From positions 1-7,656 of the forward strand of contig JAAZLY010000121.1 of the NCBI GenBank assembly GCA_012799115.1: a DNA stretch of 7,656 bases, in the 5' to 3' direction. The notes beneath the pieces were generated by a model. It did not search any database. It had not been told where the DNA came from and saw nothing but the letters and a program-made list of their open reading frames with translations. Position numbers and translations under genes: made by a program. Positions 1-7,258 of the stretch are shown here, piece by piece; the first letter of the stretch is position 1; the number at the start of each line of letters is the position of its first letter. This DNA is from Bacillota bacterium. GTDB lineage: Bacteria > Bacillota > Limnochordia > Darwinibacteriales > Darwinibacteriaceae.

Positions 1-54
1 GAGCACGGCAACAGCAATCAAGCATAAGAAGACAATTAAACTTATGTTACGCAT
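1..54 (-). CDS. Partial CDS, N-terminus of an exported or membrane protein of unknown function
   Basis: Reading the minus strand from the ATG at 54-52 to the window edge gives 18 codons, MRNISLIVFLCLIAVAVL, without a stop. After a short polar start with one Arg, the segment is uniformly hydrophobic, as in a signal peptide or first membrane helix. The start is supported by AGGAG nine bases upstream of the ATG (minus strand, about 64-68) and by a promoter further upstream at 76-104. The Cys at residue 11 lies too early and in the wrong context to be a clear lipobox. The rest of the protein is outside the window, so its function cannot be named. The CsoR-like operator in its promoter suggests control by metal, persulfide or aldehyde sensing, but that is inference. 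It is transcribed divergently from the cardiolipin synthase gene. Confidence 0.65.
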   Translation of the reverse strand, partial: MRNISLIVFLCLIAVAVL

Positions 55-75
55 CAGCCACCACTCCTTTGTTTA

Positions 76-104
76 AATATACCCCAGGGGGGCATCGGGT
101 GCAA
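76..104 (-). promoter_or_regulatory. Sigma-A type promoter of the minus-strand gene at the left edge
   Basis: On the minus strand a -35 hexamer TTGCAC (104-99) and a -10 hexamer TATATT (81-76) are separated by exactly 17 nt. Transcription would begin near 68-70, giving a leader of roughly 15 nt that still contains most or all of the AGGAG ribosome binding site before the ATG at 54. The spacer is almost entirely C/G and carries the palindrome described separately, so a bound repressor would block RNA polymerase. Hexamer matches are good (4 of 6 for -35, 5 of 6 for -10); activity is not proven. Confidence 0.55.
79..95. promoter_or_regulatory. Candidate CsoR-family operator inside the promoter spacer
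   Basis: The 17-bp site ATACCCCAGGGGGGCAT is an imperfect palindrome centred on position 87, with six of seven arm positions pairing: A-T, T-A, one mismatch (A81/C93), then four C-G pairs around a 3-nt centre. CsoR/RcnR-family repressors (Cu, Ni, formaldehyde or persulfide sensors) are known to bind T-A-C-C-C runs facing G-G-G-T-A runs, often between -35 and -10, which is the placement here. The family assignment rests on resemblance only; no regulator gene is visible in the window, and the inducing signal cannot be told from the site. Confidence 0.4.
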
Positions 105-159
105 GGATAGAGATTGTGAAGACCATCGCTCTAGATTGACGCACCGATACTGGTTATCC

Positions 160-188
160 TTGACAAACGTACCTATATCAGGGAAGAT
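160..188 (+). promoter_or_regulatory. Weak candidate promoter for cls
   Basis: A perfect -35 hexamer TTGACA occurs at 160-165. The hexamer 17 nt further on, GAAGAT (183-188), matches the -10 consensus at only three positions, though these include the important second A and final T. A better-looking TATATC at 174-179 is only 8 nt from the -35 and cannot pair with it. This is the best candidate in the 105-235 leader of cls, which otherwise holds no recognisable element apart from GAGGTGA at 220-226, the likely ribosome binding site. Confidence 0.25.
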
Positions 189-235
189 CAGAGGGAGGCA
201 TAGCAAATCTCTAGGTAGCGAGGTGACTTCTTTCC

Positions 236-1768
236 ATGAAAAAAATCCTCTCCCTACTTTTCCACAGGGTGACGATCATTGCCATAGCCATACTAGCTCA
301 GTTCTTTGCCTTAGTGTTGATGATTGGCCGTTTTAGCGGCTATGTTCCACAATTCTATGCTTTTTCGACTCTCCTGAGTGCTGTTGTTGTCATCTTTATC
401 GCTACAGGTCGTGAAAAGACGGCTTACAAAATCGCCTGGATCATCCCCATTACCCTATTCCCCATTTTCGGTGGTCTCTTTTATCTAATGTTGGGTAAGC
501 CACGAACAAATCGCCGTATGAAGCGGAAGATGCACAAATTAAGAACCCTTGGCGAACGTTCATTACCTTCTAGCGCCCCCATCATACATATGCTAGCTCA
601 AAAAGACAGGCAAGCCGCCAATCAAGCGCGCTACATTCAAAACCACGCCTCGTCTCCCGTCTATGAGCACTGCGACTCCCATTTTTTCCCACTCGGAGAA
701 TTGGCTTTTGAGTCCATGTTAGAAGAACTCTCCAAGGCAGAGCATTATATCTTCCTGGAGTATTTTATTATTGAAGAAGGAATCATGTGGAATCGCATCT
801 TAGACATCTTGGTAGATAAAGCAAAGGCCGGTGTAGACGTACGCCTTATCTATGATGATGTTGGTTGCCTGTTCAAACTCCCCTATAGATATGACAAGAA
901 ACTAGAGTCCCTCGGCATCAAAACAGAGCGTTTCCATCCCCTGACTCCTAAACTCTCTGCCACACTAAACTTTCGCGATCACCGCAAACTGATGATTATC
1001 GATGGCCATACGGGATTCACAGGGGGCATTAATCTTGCAGACGAGTATATCAACGCCTTCGAAAAGCTGGGGCATTGGAAGGACTCCGCCTTCTTGATCA
1101 AGGGAGAGCCTGTTTGGTCCTTGACGATGATGTTTTTGGCCATGTGGGAATACCTAAGGGATGAAACTTGCCCCATCGAAGGGTTCAAACCGGTCGATCT
1201 ACCCCACCTAGAGAAAAAGACAGGCTATATTCAGCCCTTTGGAGACAATCCCCTTGATGGGGAGACAGTAAGTGAAACCGTCTACCTGAACCTAATCTCC
1301 CGGGCTCGCAACTATGTCTATATAACCACACCATACCTCATTCTTGATAACGAAATGCTCACCGCCTTGAGCACTGCAGCCAAGTCTGGAGTAGATGTGC
1401 GAATTATTACTCCCCACATCCCTGACAAACCCATTGTTCATGCGGTAACACGTTCCTACTATCACCTCTTGGTCACAAGCGGTGTGCGCATCTATGAGTA
1501 TACTCCAGGCTTTATGCACTCCAAGACGATTGTTGCCGATGATGAAGTCGCTGTTGTTGGCTCCATCAATCTTGACTATCGTAGCCTTTACCTTGCCTTT
1601 GAGAATGGCGTGTGGCTCTACCAAACCCCCAGTGTGCTAGAGATATTAGACGATTTCCTGGACACTCTCTCAGTCTGTCAGGAAATTACCATCAAACACT
1701 ACACGAATGTGGGAGCGATTCGAAGATTCTCCTGGTCACTCCTCCGCCTCTTAGCTCCCCTCTTCTAG
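236..1768 (+). CDS. cls: Cardiolipin synthase (phospholipase D superfamily)
   Basis: This 510-residue membrane enzyme should condense two phosphatidylglycerol molecules into cardiolipin and glycerol. Hydrophobic segments at about 13-31, 39-58 and 63-87 anchor it, and a basic stretch (88-102) follows. The catalytic part has both phospholipase D HKD motifs: H249-R-K251 with D256, followed by a GGIN segment (263-266), and H428-S-K430 with D435, followed by GSIN (442-445). Length and domain order fit a full-length bacterial Cls; nothing is missing. The ATG at 236 has GAGGTGA nine bases upstream and opens directly onto the first membrane helix. No terminator is seen after its TAG. The next gene on the same strand starts 81 nt later behind its own candidate promoter, so partial co-transcription is possible. 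Confidence in the family is high; which Cls paralogue it represents cannot be told. Confidence 0.95.
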   Translation: MKKILSLLFHRVTIIAIAILAQFFALVLMIGRFSGYVPQFYAFSTLLSAVVVIFIATGREKTAYKIAWIIPITLFPIFGGLFYLMLGKPRTNRRMKRKMHKLRTLGERSLPSSAPIIHMLAQKDRQAANQARYIQNHASSPVYEHCDSHFFPLGELAFESMLEELSKAEHYIFLEYFIIEEGIMWNRILDILVDKAKAGVDVRLIYDDVGCLFKLPYRYDKKLESLGIKTERFHPLTPKLSATLNFRDHRKLMIIDGHTGFTGGINLADEYINAFEKLGHWKDSAFLIKGEPVWSLTMMFLAMWEYLRDETCPIEGFKPVDLPHLEKKTGYIQPFGDNPLDGETVSETVYLNLISRARNYVYITTPYLILDNEMLTALSTAAKSGVDVRIITPHIPDKPIVHAVTRSYYHLLVTSGVRIYEYTPGFMHSKTIVADDEVAVVGSINLDYRSLYLAFENGVWLYQTPSVLEILDDFLDTLSVCQEITIKHYTNVGAIRRFSWSLLRLLAPLF

Positions 1769-1776
1769 CCAAAACG

Positions 1777-1805
1777 GCAGGAACTTTATGACAGGTGTCG
1801 AATTG
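1777..1805 (+). promoter_or_regulatory. SigH (Spo0H)-type promoter candidate upstream of the EAL gene
   Basis: The gap between cls and the GGDEF/EAL gene contains GCAGGAACT (1777-1785) and GTCGAATTG (1797-1805), with 17 nt between the AGGA core (1779-1782) and the GAAT core (1800-1803). The known Bacillus SigH consensus is RnAGGAwWW, N11-12, RnnGAATwW. The match is complete in both cores, in both R positions and in spacing (N11), with single mismatches in the flanking W positions. Transcription would start near 1810, leaving a leader of about 40 nt. No comparable sigma-A site is visible in this 81-nt gap. If functional, it ties expression to the post-exponential or early sporulation phase. 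Confidence 0.5.
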
Positions 1806-1849
1806 TCCAAGTTAGACCTACTACACACCCACTGATGGGAGGCGAAGAC

Positions 1850-4195
1850 ATGTCGTCTTGGTCATTCGGGAAAATTCGACACCGAGTCCTAGTTCTCTTC
1901 ATAGCAATTGTGTTCGTCCTTACATTTTTCGTTATGACCATAACTGGCATGCTAAGCAAGGCCCTCGTCAACGATGTGGTGGAAGAAAGAGCGCAGGAAC
2001 TTGTGCAACACCAAAGCCACATCATTTATCGCTGGCTCGAAGAACGCGTTACGGAACTTGAGCTTCTAGCCCAATCATCCCTTATTGAGACGCTTGACTG
2101 GGATCAGATTGAACCCCATCTACAGCGTCGCATTGGGCAGTCTGACGATTACTTCCTGATCTACTTCATGGCCACGCCCGATGGTCAATACCACACAACC
2201 TCCATGCGAGATGCTGGTAACATAACGGATCGTAGCTACTTTCCCCAGGTTATGGCTGGGAAGAGCGTCATTTCAGAACCCTTGATCTCCCGCTCTACCG
2301 ATGAACGGATCATTGTTATTGCTACGCCGATTTGGAATGAAGACCGAACCGAAGTTGTCGGTCTACTTGGTCTTTCCATCGCCCTTATTGCAATGCTAGA
2401 AGACTCAGCCGACTTAATCCACGATGAGAGCGATATGCGCGTCTATTTGGTGGACTCGGAAGGCCGCTTTATCCTCCACCATAACCCCGATTTGATCATG
2501 CATGGCCAACTCCAGGATACATATACGAACTGGGATCTGGTCTCGCTGCAAAACTCCGACTCCTTTACGATCACGCAGGATGGAATTGGTTACCGGGTCT
2601 ATTTTCAACAACTAAAGGGAACCAGTGACTGGACCTTGGTACTTGAAGTACCTTCCAGTTTCTTCAATGATCCTGTCACGAACTTGATGTCCCGTCTGAT
2701 GCTTGTGAGTGTAGTAGGACTTTTGCTCGTCGTTGTCTTGGGTTCTTGGTTTGCCCGAACCATTTCAGATCCTATCGTGGAGTTGAACCAAATCTTCAAA
2801 CGAGGAGCACGAGGCGATCTCACGGTCCGAGCCGAGGTGACCAGCAACGATGAACTCGGAGAGACGCGTTCTTCGTTTAACCAGATGATGGACACAATCG
2901 GTACGATGACCTACTATGATCCCTTAACTGGTCTGCCAAACCGTCAGCACTTCTTGGACTCCTTGGAGAAAAGCCTGGCAGAGAACTCCACAATTATCTT
3001 GGTCCTGGTATCTGTTAGGGACCTATCTGAGATCAAGACCTTGGTAGGGCAAGAGACGACAGATAGAATCCTCGATAGCCTGGCTGATACGCTGCAAAGG
3101 GTAGGCGATGATCGACTCATCATAGGCCGCATGGCCGATGCGGAGTTTGGGATGATCATCCCCTCCAATGCGAGTGGAGTTCTGAAGATTATTGACCGAC
3201 TCGATAATCTCTTAACCCATCCAATACTCTTCCAATCGAGCCATGTAACCGTACACCTCTATGGCGGAATGAGCATAAGCGAGGGCGAAGGCCTGACGGC
3301 GGAGTCCTTTTTGCAGCAGGCCCAAACGGCTCTTTACGAAGCAGAGCACAGTTCGAGGGAGCCCTTGAAACTATATAACTCTGAGACACATCACGCCATG
3401 ATTAGCCGGCTCAAGTTTCAATCTGAGATCAGGCTCGCCCTGGATAGGAAAGAATTCCTGGCCTTCTATCAACCTATTATTGATCTGGAGCGTAATGTGA
3501 TTGTGGGTAAGGAAGCGTTGATTCGCTGGAACCATCCCGAACGGGGGTTACTCAATCCGACCGATTTCTTGCCAGCTGCGGAACAAGGGGCATACATAGA
3601 GGAAATTGGTGAATACATGCTCCATTGGGTTTGCTCCCAGCACCATGCCTGGCGCGAAGAAGGTCTTGATCTTGGTTGGGTAGGTGTGAACATCTCGGCA
3701 AACCACTTTCGCTCGCCCCACTTCCCTGATCTGTTGAGAAGTGTCTTAGCCACCTACAAGCTTCCTGCAAGCTTGCTCCGGATTGAGATTACCGAGGATG
3801 CGATGTTGTCTCCGACACCAGATGTCTTGCACAATTTTGAACAGCTCAAGAAGATGGGAATCCATGTAGCAATTGACGATTTCGGTAAGGCCTACTCAAG
3901 CCTGGAGTACCTGATCCGCTACCCTGTTCAGACATTAAAGATCGACAAAGCCTTCATTGATCAAGTCGACATAGGTTTCAGAGCCCAAGGTTTGGTTCGC
4001 TCCATTGTAGGCATGGGACGCAATCTATCCATGTCCGTTGTAGCGGAGGGAGTAGAACGGGAGAACCAACTACATCTCCTACGGACGATGGATTGTAGCG
4101 AAGCCCAGGGCTACCTCTTCAGTCAGCCGTTGCCTGTAGAGCAATATCCAGAAGCGGTCCAAGAGCTTGCCCAGCGCCTTGCCAAGACCGGATAG
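1850..4195 (+). CDS. Membrane sensor with dCache-like, HAMP, degenerate GGDEF and intact EAL domains; predicted c-di-GMP phosphodiesterase
   Basis: This 781-residue protein has a first membrane helix (about 12-33), an extracellular double-Cache-like sensor (about 34-275, with an R-S-Y-F segment at 128-131), a second helix (281-302), HAMP (about 303-355), GGDEF (356-515) and EAL (520-775). The GGDEF half keeps DPLTGLPNR (357-365), but the signature loop is ADAEF (429-433), so cyclase activity is probably lost. The EAL half keeps the family's catalytic and metal residues: E555 of EAL, N614, E646 with E649, D676-D677, K697, E733 and Q753. It should hydrolyse c-di-GMP to pGpG at the inner membrane face in response to an unknown outside ligand. 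I chose the ATG at 1850 because GGGAGG lies seven bases upstream; an in-frame ATG at 1835 would add five residues but overlaps that site region. A SigH-like promoter precedes it and a strong hairpin follows it. Confidence 0.9.
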   Translation: MSSWSFGKIRHRVLVLFIAIVFVLTFFVMTITGMLSKALVNDVVEERAQELVQHQSHIIYRWLEERVTELELLAQSSLIETLDWDQIEPHLQRRIGQSDDYFLIYFMATPDGQYHTTSMRDAGNITDRSYFPQVMAGKSVISEPLISRSTDERIIVIATPIWNEDRTEVVGLLGLSIALIAMLEDSADLIHDESDMRVYLVDSEGRFILHHNPDLIMHGQLQDTYTNWDLVSLQNSDSFTITQDGIGYRVYFQQLKGTSDWTLVLEVPSSFFNDPVTNLMSRLMLVSVVGLLLVVVLGSWFARTISDPIVELNQIFKRGARGDLTVRAEVTSNDELGETRSSFNQMMDTIGTMTYYDPLTGLPNRQHFLDSLEKSLAENSTIILVLVSVRDLSEIKTLVGQETTDRILDSLADTLQRVGDDRLIIGRMADAEFGMIIPSNASGVLKIIDRLDNLLTHPILFQSSHVTVHLYGGMSISEGEGLTAESFLQQAQTALYEAEHSSREPLKLYNSETHHAMISRLKFQSEIRLALDRKEFLAFYQPIIDLERNVIVGKEALIRWNHPERGLLNPTDFLPAAEQGAYIEEIGEYMLHWVCSQHHAWREEGLDLGWVGVNISANHFRSPHFPDLLRSVLATYKLPASLLRIEITEDAMLSPTPDVLHNFEQLKKMGIHVAIDDFGKAYSSLEYLIRYPVQTLKIDKAFIDQVDIGFRAQGLVRSIVGMGRNLSMSVVAEGVERENQLHLLRTMDCSEAQGYLFSQPLPVEQYPEAVQELAQRLAKTG

Positions 4196-4201
4196 GTGCG
4201 A

Positions 4202-4237
4202 AAAGAGCTAGAGATAATCTCTAGCTCTTTCTTCTTT
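4202..4237 (+). terminator. Rho-independent terminator between convergent genes
   Basis: A perfect 13-bp inverted repeat (4202-4214 with 4218-4230) around a 3-nt TAA loop starts seven bases after the stop of the EAL gene and runs into a T-rich tract (TTT CTTCTTT) up to 4237. This is a good intrinsic terminator for the plus strand. On the minus strand the hairpin is followed by TTTT, so it may also end the convergent aminopeptidase transcript, whose stop codon lies about 60 nt away. Nothing else is seen in 4238-4292. Confidence 0.85.
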
Positions 4238-4292
4238 AGGCTACATCTAGCATGTACTTGTGACTGTTTGGTTCTATAAACTCCTCTTCAGA

Positions 4293-5762
4293 CTACATGA
4301 AACGCTCGGCAAAGTGATACAAAAGACGTACACCTACACCCGTTCCGCCCTCGGCTAGATAGTCCTGATCTTTGGAAGCAATGGCAGTACCTGCAATATC
4401 AAGGTGAATCCAGGGCGTCTCCTCCACAAAAGCTTCGATGAAGAGTCCCGCCGTAATCGTACCCGCTTCTCTTCCTCCCGTGTTCTTAAGATCTGCATAG
4501 GCCGTCTTGTTTTGCTCCCGGTACTCTGGGAAACTAGGGAGCTGCCAGACTCTCTCGCCAGACTGCTCTGACGCACTTTGTAGCTTCGCATACAGCGCCT
4601 GGTCATTGGTGAGCACCGCAGTGGTCGTACTTCCTAAGGCGATGATCGCGGCGCCAGTTAGGGTGGCTACATCGACAACGGCTGTGGCCTTTTCCTTCGT
4701 CACCGTGTAATAGACGGCGTCTGCCAGAGTCAGGCGACCTTCTGCATCGGTGGACTCGATTTGAATGGTCTTTCCAGCCATGGACCCGATAATATCCCCA
4801 GGACGATAGCCACTCCCCGAAATCAGATTCTCACATGCGGCCACAACTGCAACCACGTTCACCTTGAGATGCTCTGCGGCAATCGCACTTATCGCTCCAA
4901 TAACCGCAGCCGCACCGCCCATGTCAGACTTCATTGCTCCCATCCCTTGGGCCTGTTTGAGCGATAAACCGCCGCTATCAAAGGTGATCCCCTTACCAAC
5001 CAGACCCAGAACCTCCTCAGGCTGGTTCGGATTGCCTTTGTAGCGCATGATGATGAAGCGGGGCCTGTTCACGCTTGCTTTCCCTACTTCGAGGAAGGCC
5101 TTCATACCCAATGCTTCAATAGCATCCTCTTCCAGAACCTCGACGTCAAAGCCATATTGCTCTCCGGCCTGAATCGCTTCATCAGCCAGCTGTTTGGGAG
5201 TCATGTAATTCCCTGGTTCATTAACGAGATCTCTAGCCATGTTGGTCGTCTTTCCTAAGGTCTGCCCGACCTTAAGGCCTCGAATTACGTCAACCTCCTG
5301 TGAGGCCTCATAGCAGATCTGCAAGGAATCCAAAGAGCAAGTTTTCTTTTCCGATAGATAACGGTCAAAGCGGTGACCCACGAACAAGGCCACTTCCGTT
5401 ACGGCCCTTGTTACATCCACGACCGGCAATACATCCAGGGACCAAGGAATCATGGATAATGTTTTAACCTTACGTTTATCAGCCTCTCTTAGCGCCTTAG
5501 CAGATGCTTTACGAACCTTTTCCAAGGATAACTCCGCACTCTTGCCAAGTCCACCAACAATCACTTGCCTGGGTGTTTCGCATCCATCTTCCAGATAGGA
5601 CAAAAAAGCAGTTTCTCCAAGTTTCCCAGTAAAGCCTTGGGCCTCACACAGGGTCCTGATGGTGGCATTTGGCCATTTAAACTCTTCTACCTTATCTTCT
5701 GCAACGAAGAGCAATACGTCTCCCTTGAGATCTTCCGTATAATTCAGTGCCCGTACTTCCAT
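4293..5762 (-). CDS. pepA: Leucyl aminopeptidase, peptidase family M17
   Basis: This 489-residue cytosolic enzyme should remove N-terminal residues such as Leu from peptides, using two divalent metals per subunit, usually as a hexamer. The variable N-terminal domain (about 1-160) is followed by the M17 catalytic domain. The family's metal ligands K257, D262, D280, D339 and E341 and the catalytic K269 and R343 are all present, in VGKGITFDSGG, MKSDMGG and STDAEGRL. Their spacing matches bovine lens aminopeptidase with a constant offset of +7. The signature usually begins with Asn; here Ser (S337) takes its place outside the catalytic residues. The ATG is preceded by AGGAGG at seven bases. It is the second gene after the transporter, 19 nt behind that gene's stop, so the two are probably co-transcribed. 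In some bacteria PepA also binds DNA, but nothing here tests that. Confidence 0.95.
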   Translation of the reverse strand: MEVRALNYTEDLKGDVLLFVAEDKVEEFKWPNATIRTLCEAQGFTGKLGETAFLSYLEDGCETPRQVIVGGLGKSAELSLEKVRKASAKALREADKRKVKTLSMIPWSLDVLPVVDVTRAVTEVALFVGHRFDRYLSEKKTCSLDSLQICYEASQEVDVIRGLKVGQTLGKTTNMARDLVNEPGNYMTPKQLADEAIQAGEQYGFDVEVLEEDAIEALGMKAFLEVGKASVNRPRFIIMRYKGNPNQPEEVLGLVGKGITFDSGGLSLKQAQGMGAMKSDMGGAAAVIGAISAIAAEHLKVNVVAVVAACENLISGSGYRPGDIIGSMAGKTIQIESTDAEGRLTLADAVYYTVTKEKATAVVDVATLTGAAIIALGSTTTAVLTNDQALYAKLQSASEQSGERVWQLPSFPEYREQNKTAYADLKNTGGREAGTITAGLFIEAFVEETPWIHLDIAGTAIASKDQDYLAEGGTGVGVRLLYHFAERFM

Positions 5763-5781
5763 TTCTTCTCCTCCTGATTAT

Positions 5782-7056
5782 TTAATCTTCTACATCAAGT
5801 AACTCTAACTTACTCTTGGGGGTAATAAGCTTGCTGTCACCATGTTTCACCTGGCTCATCGTAAGAAAGGCGATGATCATAAAGACCGTGGCATACGGGA
5901 AAAGCGTCCCATAACCAACATACTCCAGGAAAAATCCGGACAGAACCGGCGTGAGGATCTGAGCCGACATCGAGGCCGTGTAGTAATAGCCGGTGTACTT
6001 ACCAATATCCGACCCCTTGGCCATTTCGACCACCATAGGATAGGAGTTTACATTAATGGCAGCCCAGCCGAAGCCCACAAAGACCAATAGGACATTCAGC
6101 AGCGGTGAAAACGTGGTGAAGAGGGACGCCAAGGCAAACGAGACTGCTAGAACAACAATTCCAGATAGAATTGTCCGCCTACGTCCGATCTTACTAGCAA
6201 TCATCCCCGCAGGAATAAAGGCAATTACAGCGGCTACAGTAGCGATCATCAAACTGCTAGCAAAGCCACCTCCTGCCACACCTAAATGACTCTGTACATA
6301 CTTCGAAAACGCTGTCGTCACCGCATTATACGAGAAGAACCAAAAGAAAATGGAGGCCAAGATCAGGAAGAAACTCCTCTTCACAGCGGGATCCATCTTA
6401 CTAGAACGCCCCACCTCTTCCTGAGCTTCTTCCGGTGTCTCAAAGACTGCCATTTCCTTGGCGATTCGGTTTTCCCTAATCGTAGAGAATAGTATCGCAA
6501 CAGCAAAAACCATAAACGCGGCCACAATGGCAAATAGAACAAGATAATCGGGTTTTCCAGCCTCTGGAACCAAGAAGCTGATTAGAGCTAGGGAAAATAC
6601 AGCACCTAGTGCGCCCATGAGATTAATAATGCCATTGGCCTGGGAACGTAATGGTTTGGGGGTAACATCGGGCATGAGGGCTACCGCCGGTGAGCGATAG
6701 GTACTCATAGCGATAAGTGTAACAAAGAGGACGGCAACAAAGAGAGGTAAACTCACCAAGTTGTCCGCTACAGGGACAAGGATCATGGCCAAGACAGCTA
6801 CAGCTGTCCCCCCTAGAATAAAGGGCATTCGTTTACCAATCCCTGTACTGACTCTATCCGACAGCGCCCCAAACAGTGGGAGCATAAACAGGGCCAAGAC
6901 GTTGTCAACGGCCATGATACCCCCAGCTAGCGTGTCACCAATCTCAAAGGTATGCTTAAGGATTAAGGGAACAATGCTGTCATAGAGCTGCCAGAAGGCG
7001 GAAATGGACATGAAGGCTAGACCAATAAAGAACGTTCTCCGGTAGTTTAACTTCAC
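5782..7056 (-). CDS. Major facilitator superfamily transporter, SLC45/GPH-like, substrate unknown
   Basis: From the GTG at 7056 the protein has about 424 residues with a 12-helix MFS profile and a long polar loop in the middle (about residues 192-228). The loop after the second helix carries the MFS motif-A type GALSDR (63-68) with KR at 75-76; a second copy, GMIASKIGRRR, occurs at 284-294. The segment YRSPAVALMPDV (120-131) resembles sugar-type transporters of the SLC45/GPH kind, but the substrate cannot be assigned. Start choice: GTG 7056 has GAGAGGGG seven bases upstream and opens with K-L-N-Y-R-R-T-F-F before the first helix. An ATG at 7080 and a TTG at 7113 are in frame (432 and 443 residues) but have no well-placed ribosome binding site. 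It is the first gene of a probable operon with the aminopeptidase; peptide or amino-acid transport is a guess from that context. No convincing promoter was found. Confidence 0.85.
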   Translation of the reverse strand: MKLNYRRTFFIGLAFMSISAFWQLYDSIVPLILKHTFEIGDTLAGGIMAVDNVLALFMLPLFGALSDRVSTGIGKRMPFILGGTAVAVLAMILVPVADNLVSLPLFVAVLFVTLIAMSTYRSPAVALMPDVTPKPLRSQANGIINLMGALGAVFSLALISFLVPEAGKPDYLVLFAIVAAFMVFAVAILFSTIRENRIAKEMAVFETPEEAQEEVGRSSKMDPAVKRSFFLILASIFFWFFSYNAVTTAFSKYVQSHLGVAGGGFASSLMIATVAAVIAFIPAGMIASKIGRRRTILSGIVVLAVSFALASLFTTFSPLLNVLLVFVGFGWAAINVNSYPMVVEMAKGSDIGKYTGYYYTASMSAQILTPVLSGFFLEYVGYGTLFPYATVFMIIAFLTMSQVKHGDSKLITPKSKLELLDVED

Positions 7057-7200
7057 ACTCAAGCCCCTCTCTTTTCCCATTCGGATGATGGTATCGGTAT
7101 CCTTTTTCTCCAAGTTCCCCCATTTCCCTGCTTAAACCTTGTATCCCGTGCTACAGTCCTTCCAGAATTCGTCACTTTTTGTGAAAACGTAGAAGGATTT

Positions 7201-7231
7201 ACCAATTCCAAAAGCGCAGTTAGTAATTGGT
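7201..7231. repeat. Inverted repeat in the divergent intergenic region
   Basis: ACCAATT (7201-7207) and AATTGGT (7225-7231) form a perfect 7-bp inverted repeat separated by 17 nt, ending about 10 nt before the peroxiredoxin ribosome binding site. It could be an operator for the peroxiredoxin or for the divergent transporter operon, or a leader hairpin, if transcription starts upstream of it. A possible poor promoter (TTTACC 7198-7203 and TAGTAA 7221-7226, 17-nt spacing) overlaps it. It does not match a PerR or Fur box by eye. The rest of 7057-7258 shows no other clear element. Confidence 0.3.
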
Positions 7232-7258
7232 CCTATTAAAAAAGGAGGTTCAACGGCT

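Noticed and set aside
174..179. TATATC as a -10 element for cls
   Set aside because: It is 8 nt from TTGACA (160-165), far too close, and no other -35 at 16-18 nt upstream is visible.
136..336. Small open frame overlapping the cls start
   Set aside because: It runs out of frame into cls, has no family-like sequence and no supporting ribosome binding site.
1292..1624. 110-codon antisense open frame inside cls
   Set aside because: It lies opposite conserved HKD-region coding sequence and has no recognisable domain; it is best explained as a shadow of cls. The same applies to the other antisense frames in the EAL, aminopeptidase and transporter genes.
1835..1849. ATG at 1835 as start of the EAL protein
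   Set aside because: The GGGAGG that would serve as ribosome binding site lies at or after this ATG and is correctly spaced for the ATG at 1850.
4744..4756. Ser in place of Asn in the M17 signature as a sign of inactivity
   Set aside because: The position is not one of the metal ligands or catalytic residues, and all of those are present; the change is probably tolerated.
7057..7113. Longer MFS start at TTG 7113 or ATG 7080
   Set aside because: Neither has a well-spaced ribosome binding site, and they add only a polar tail before the first helix. GTG 7056 has GAGAGGGG at seven bases. The ATG at 7080 remains possible.
7172..7184. TCAC-N5-GTGA dyad upstream of the peroxiredoxin
   Set aside because: Only four base pairs around a T5 run, with no extension outward; easily due to chance.
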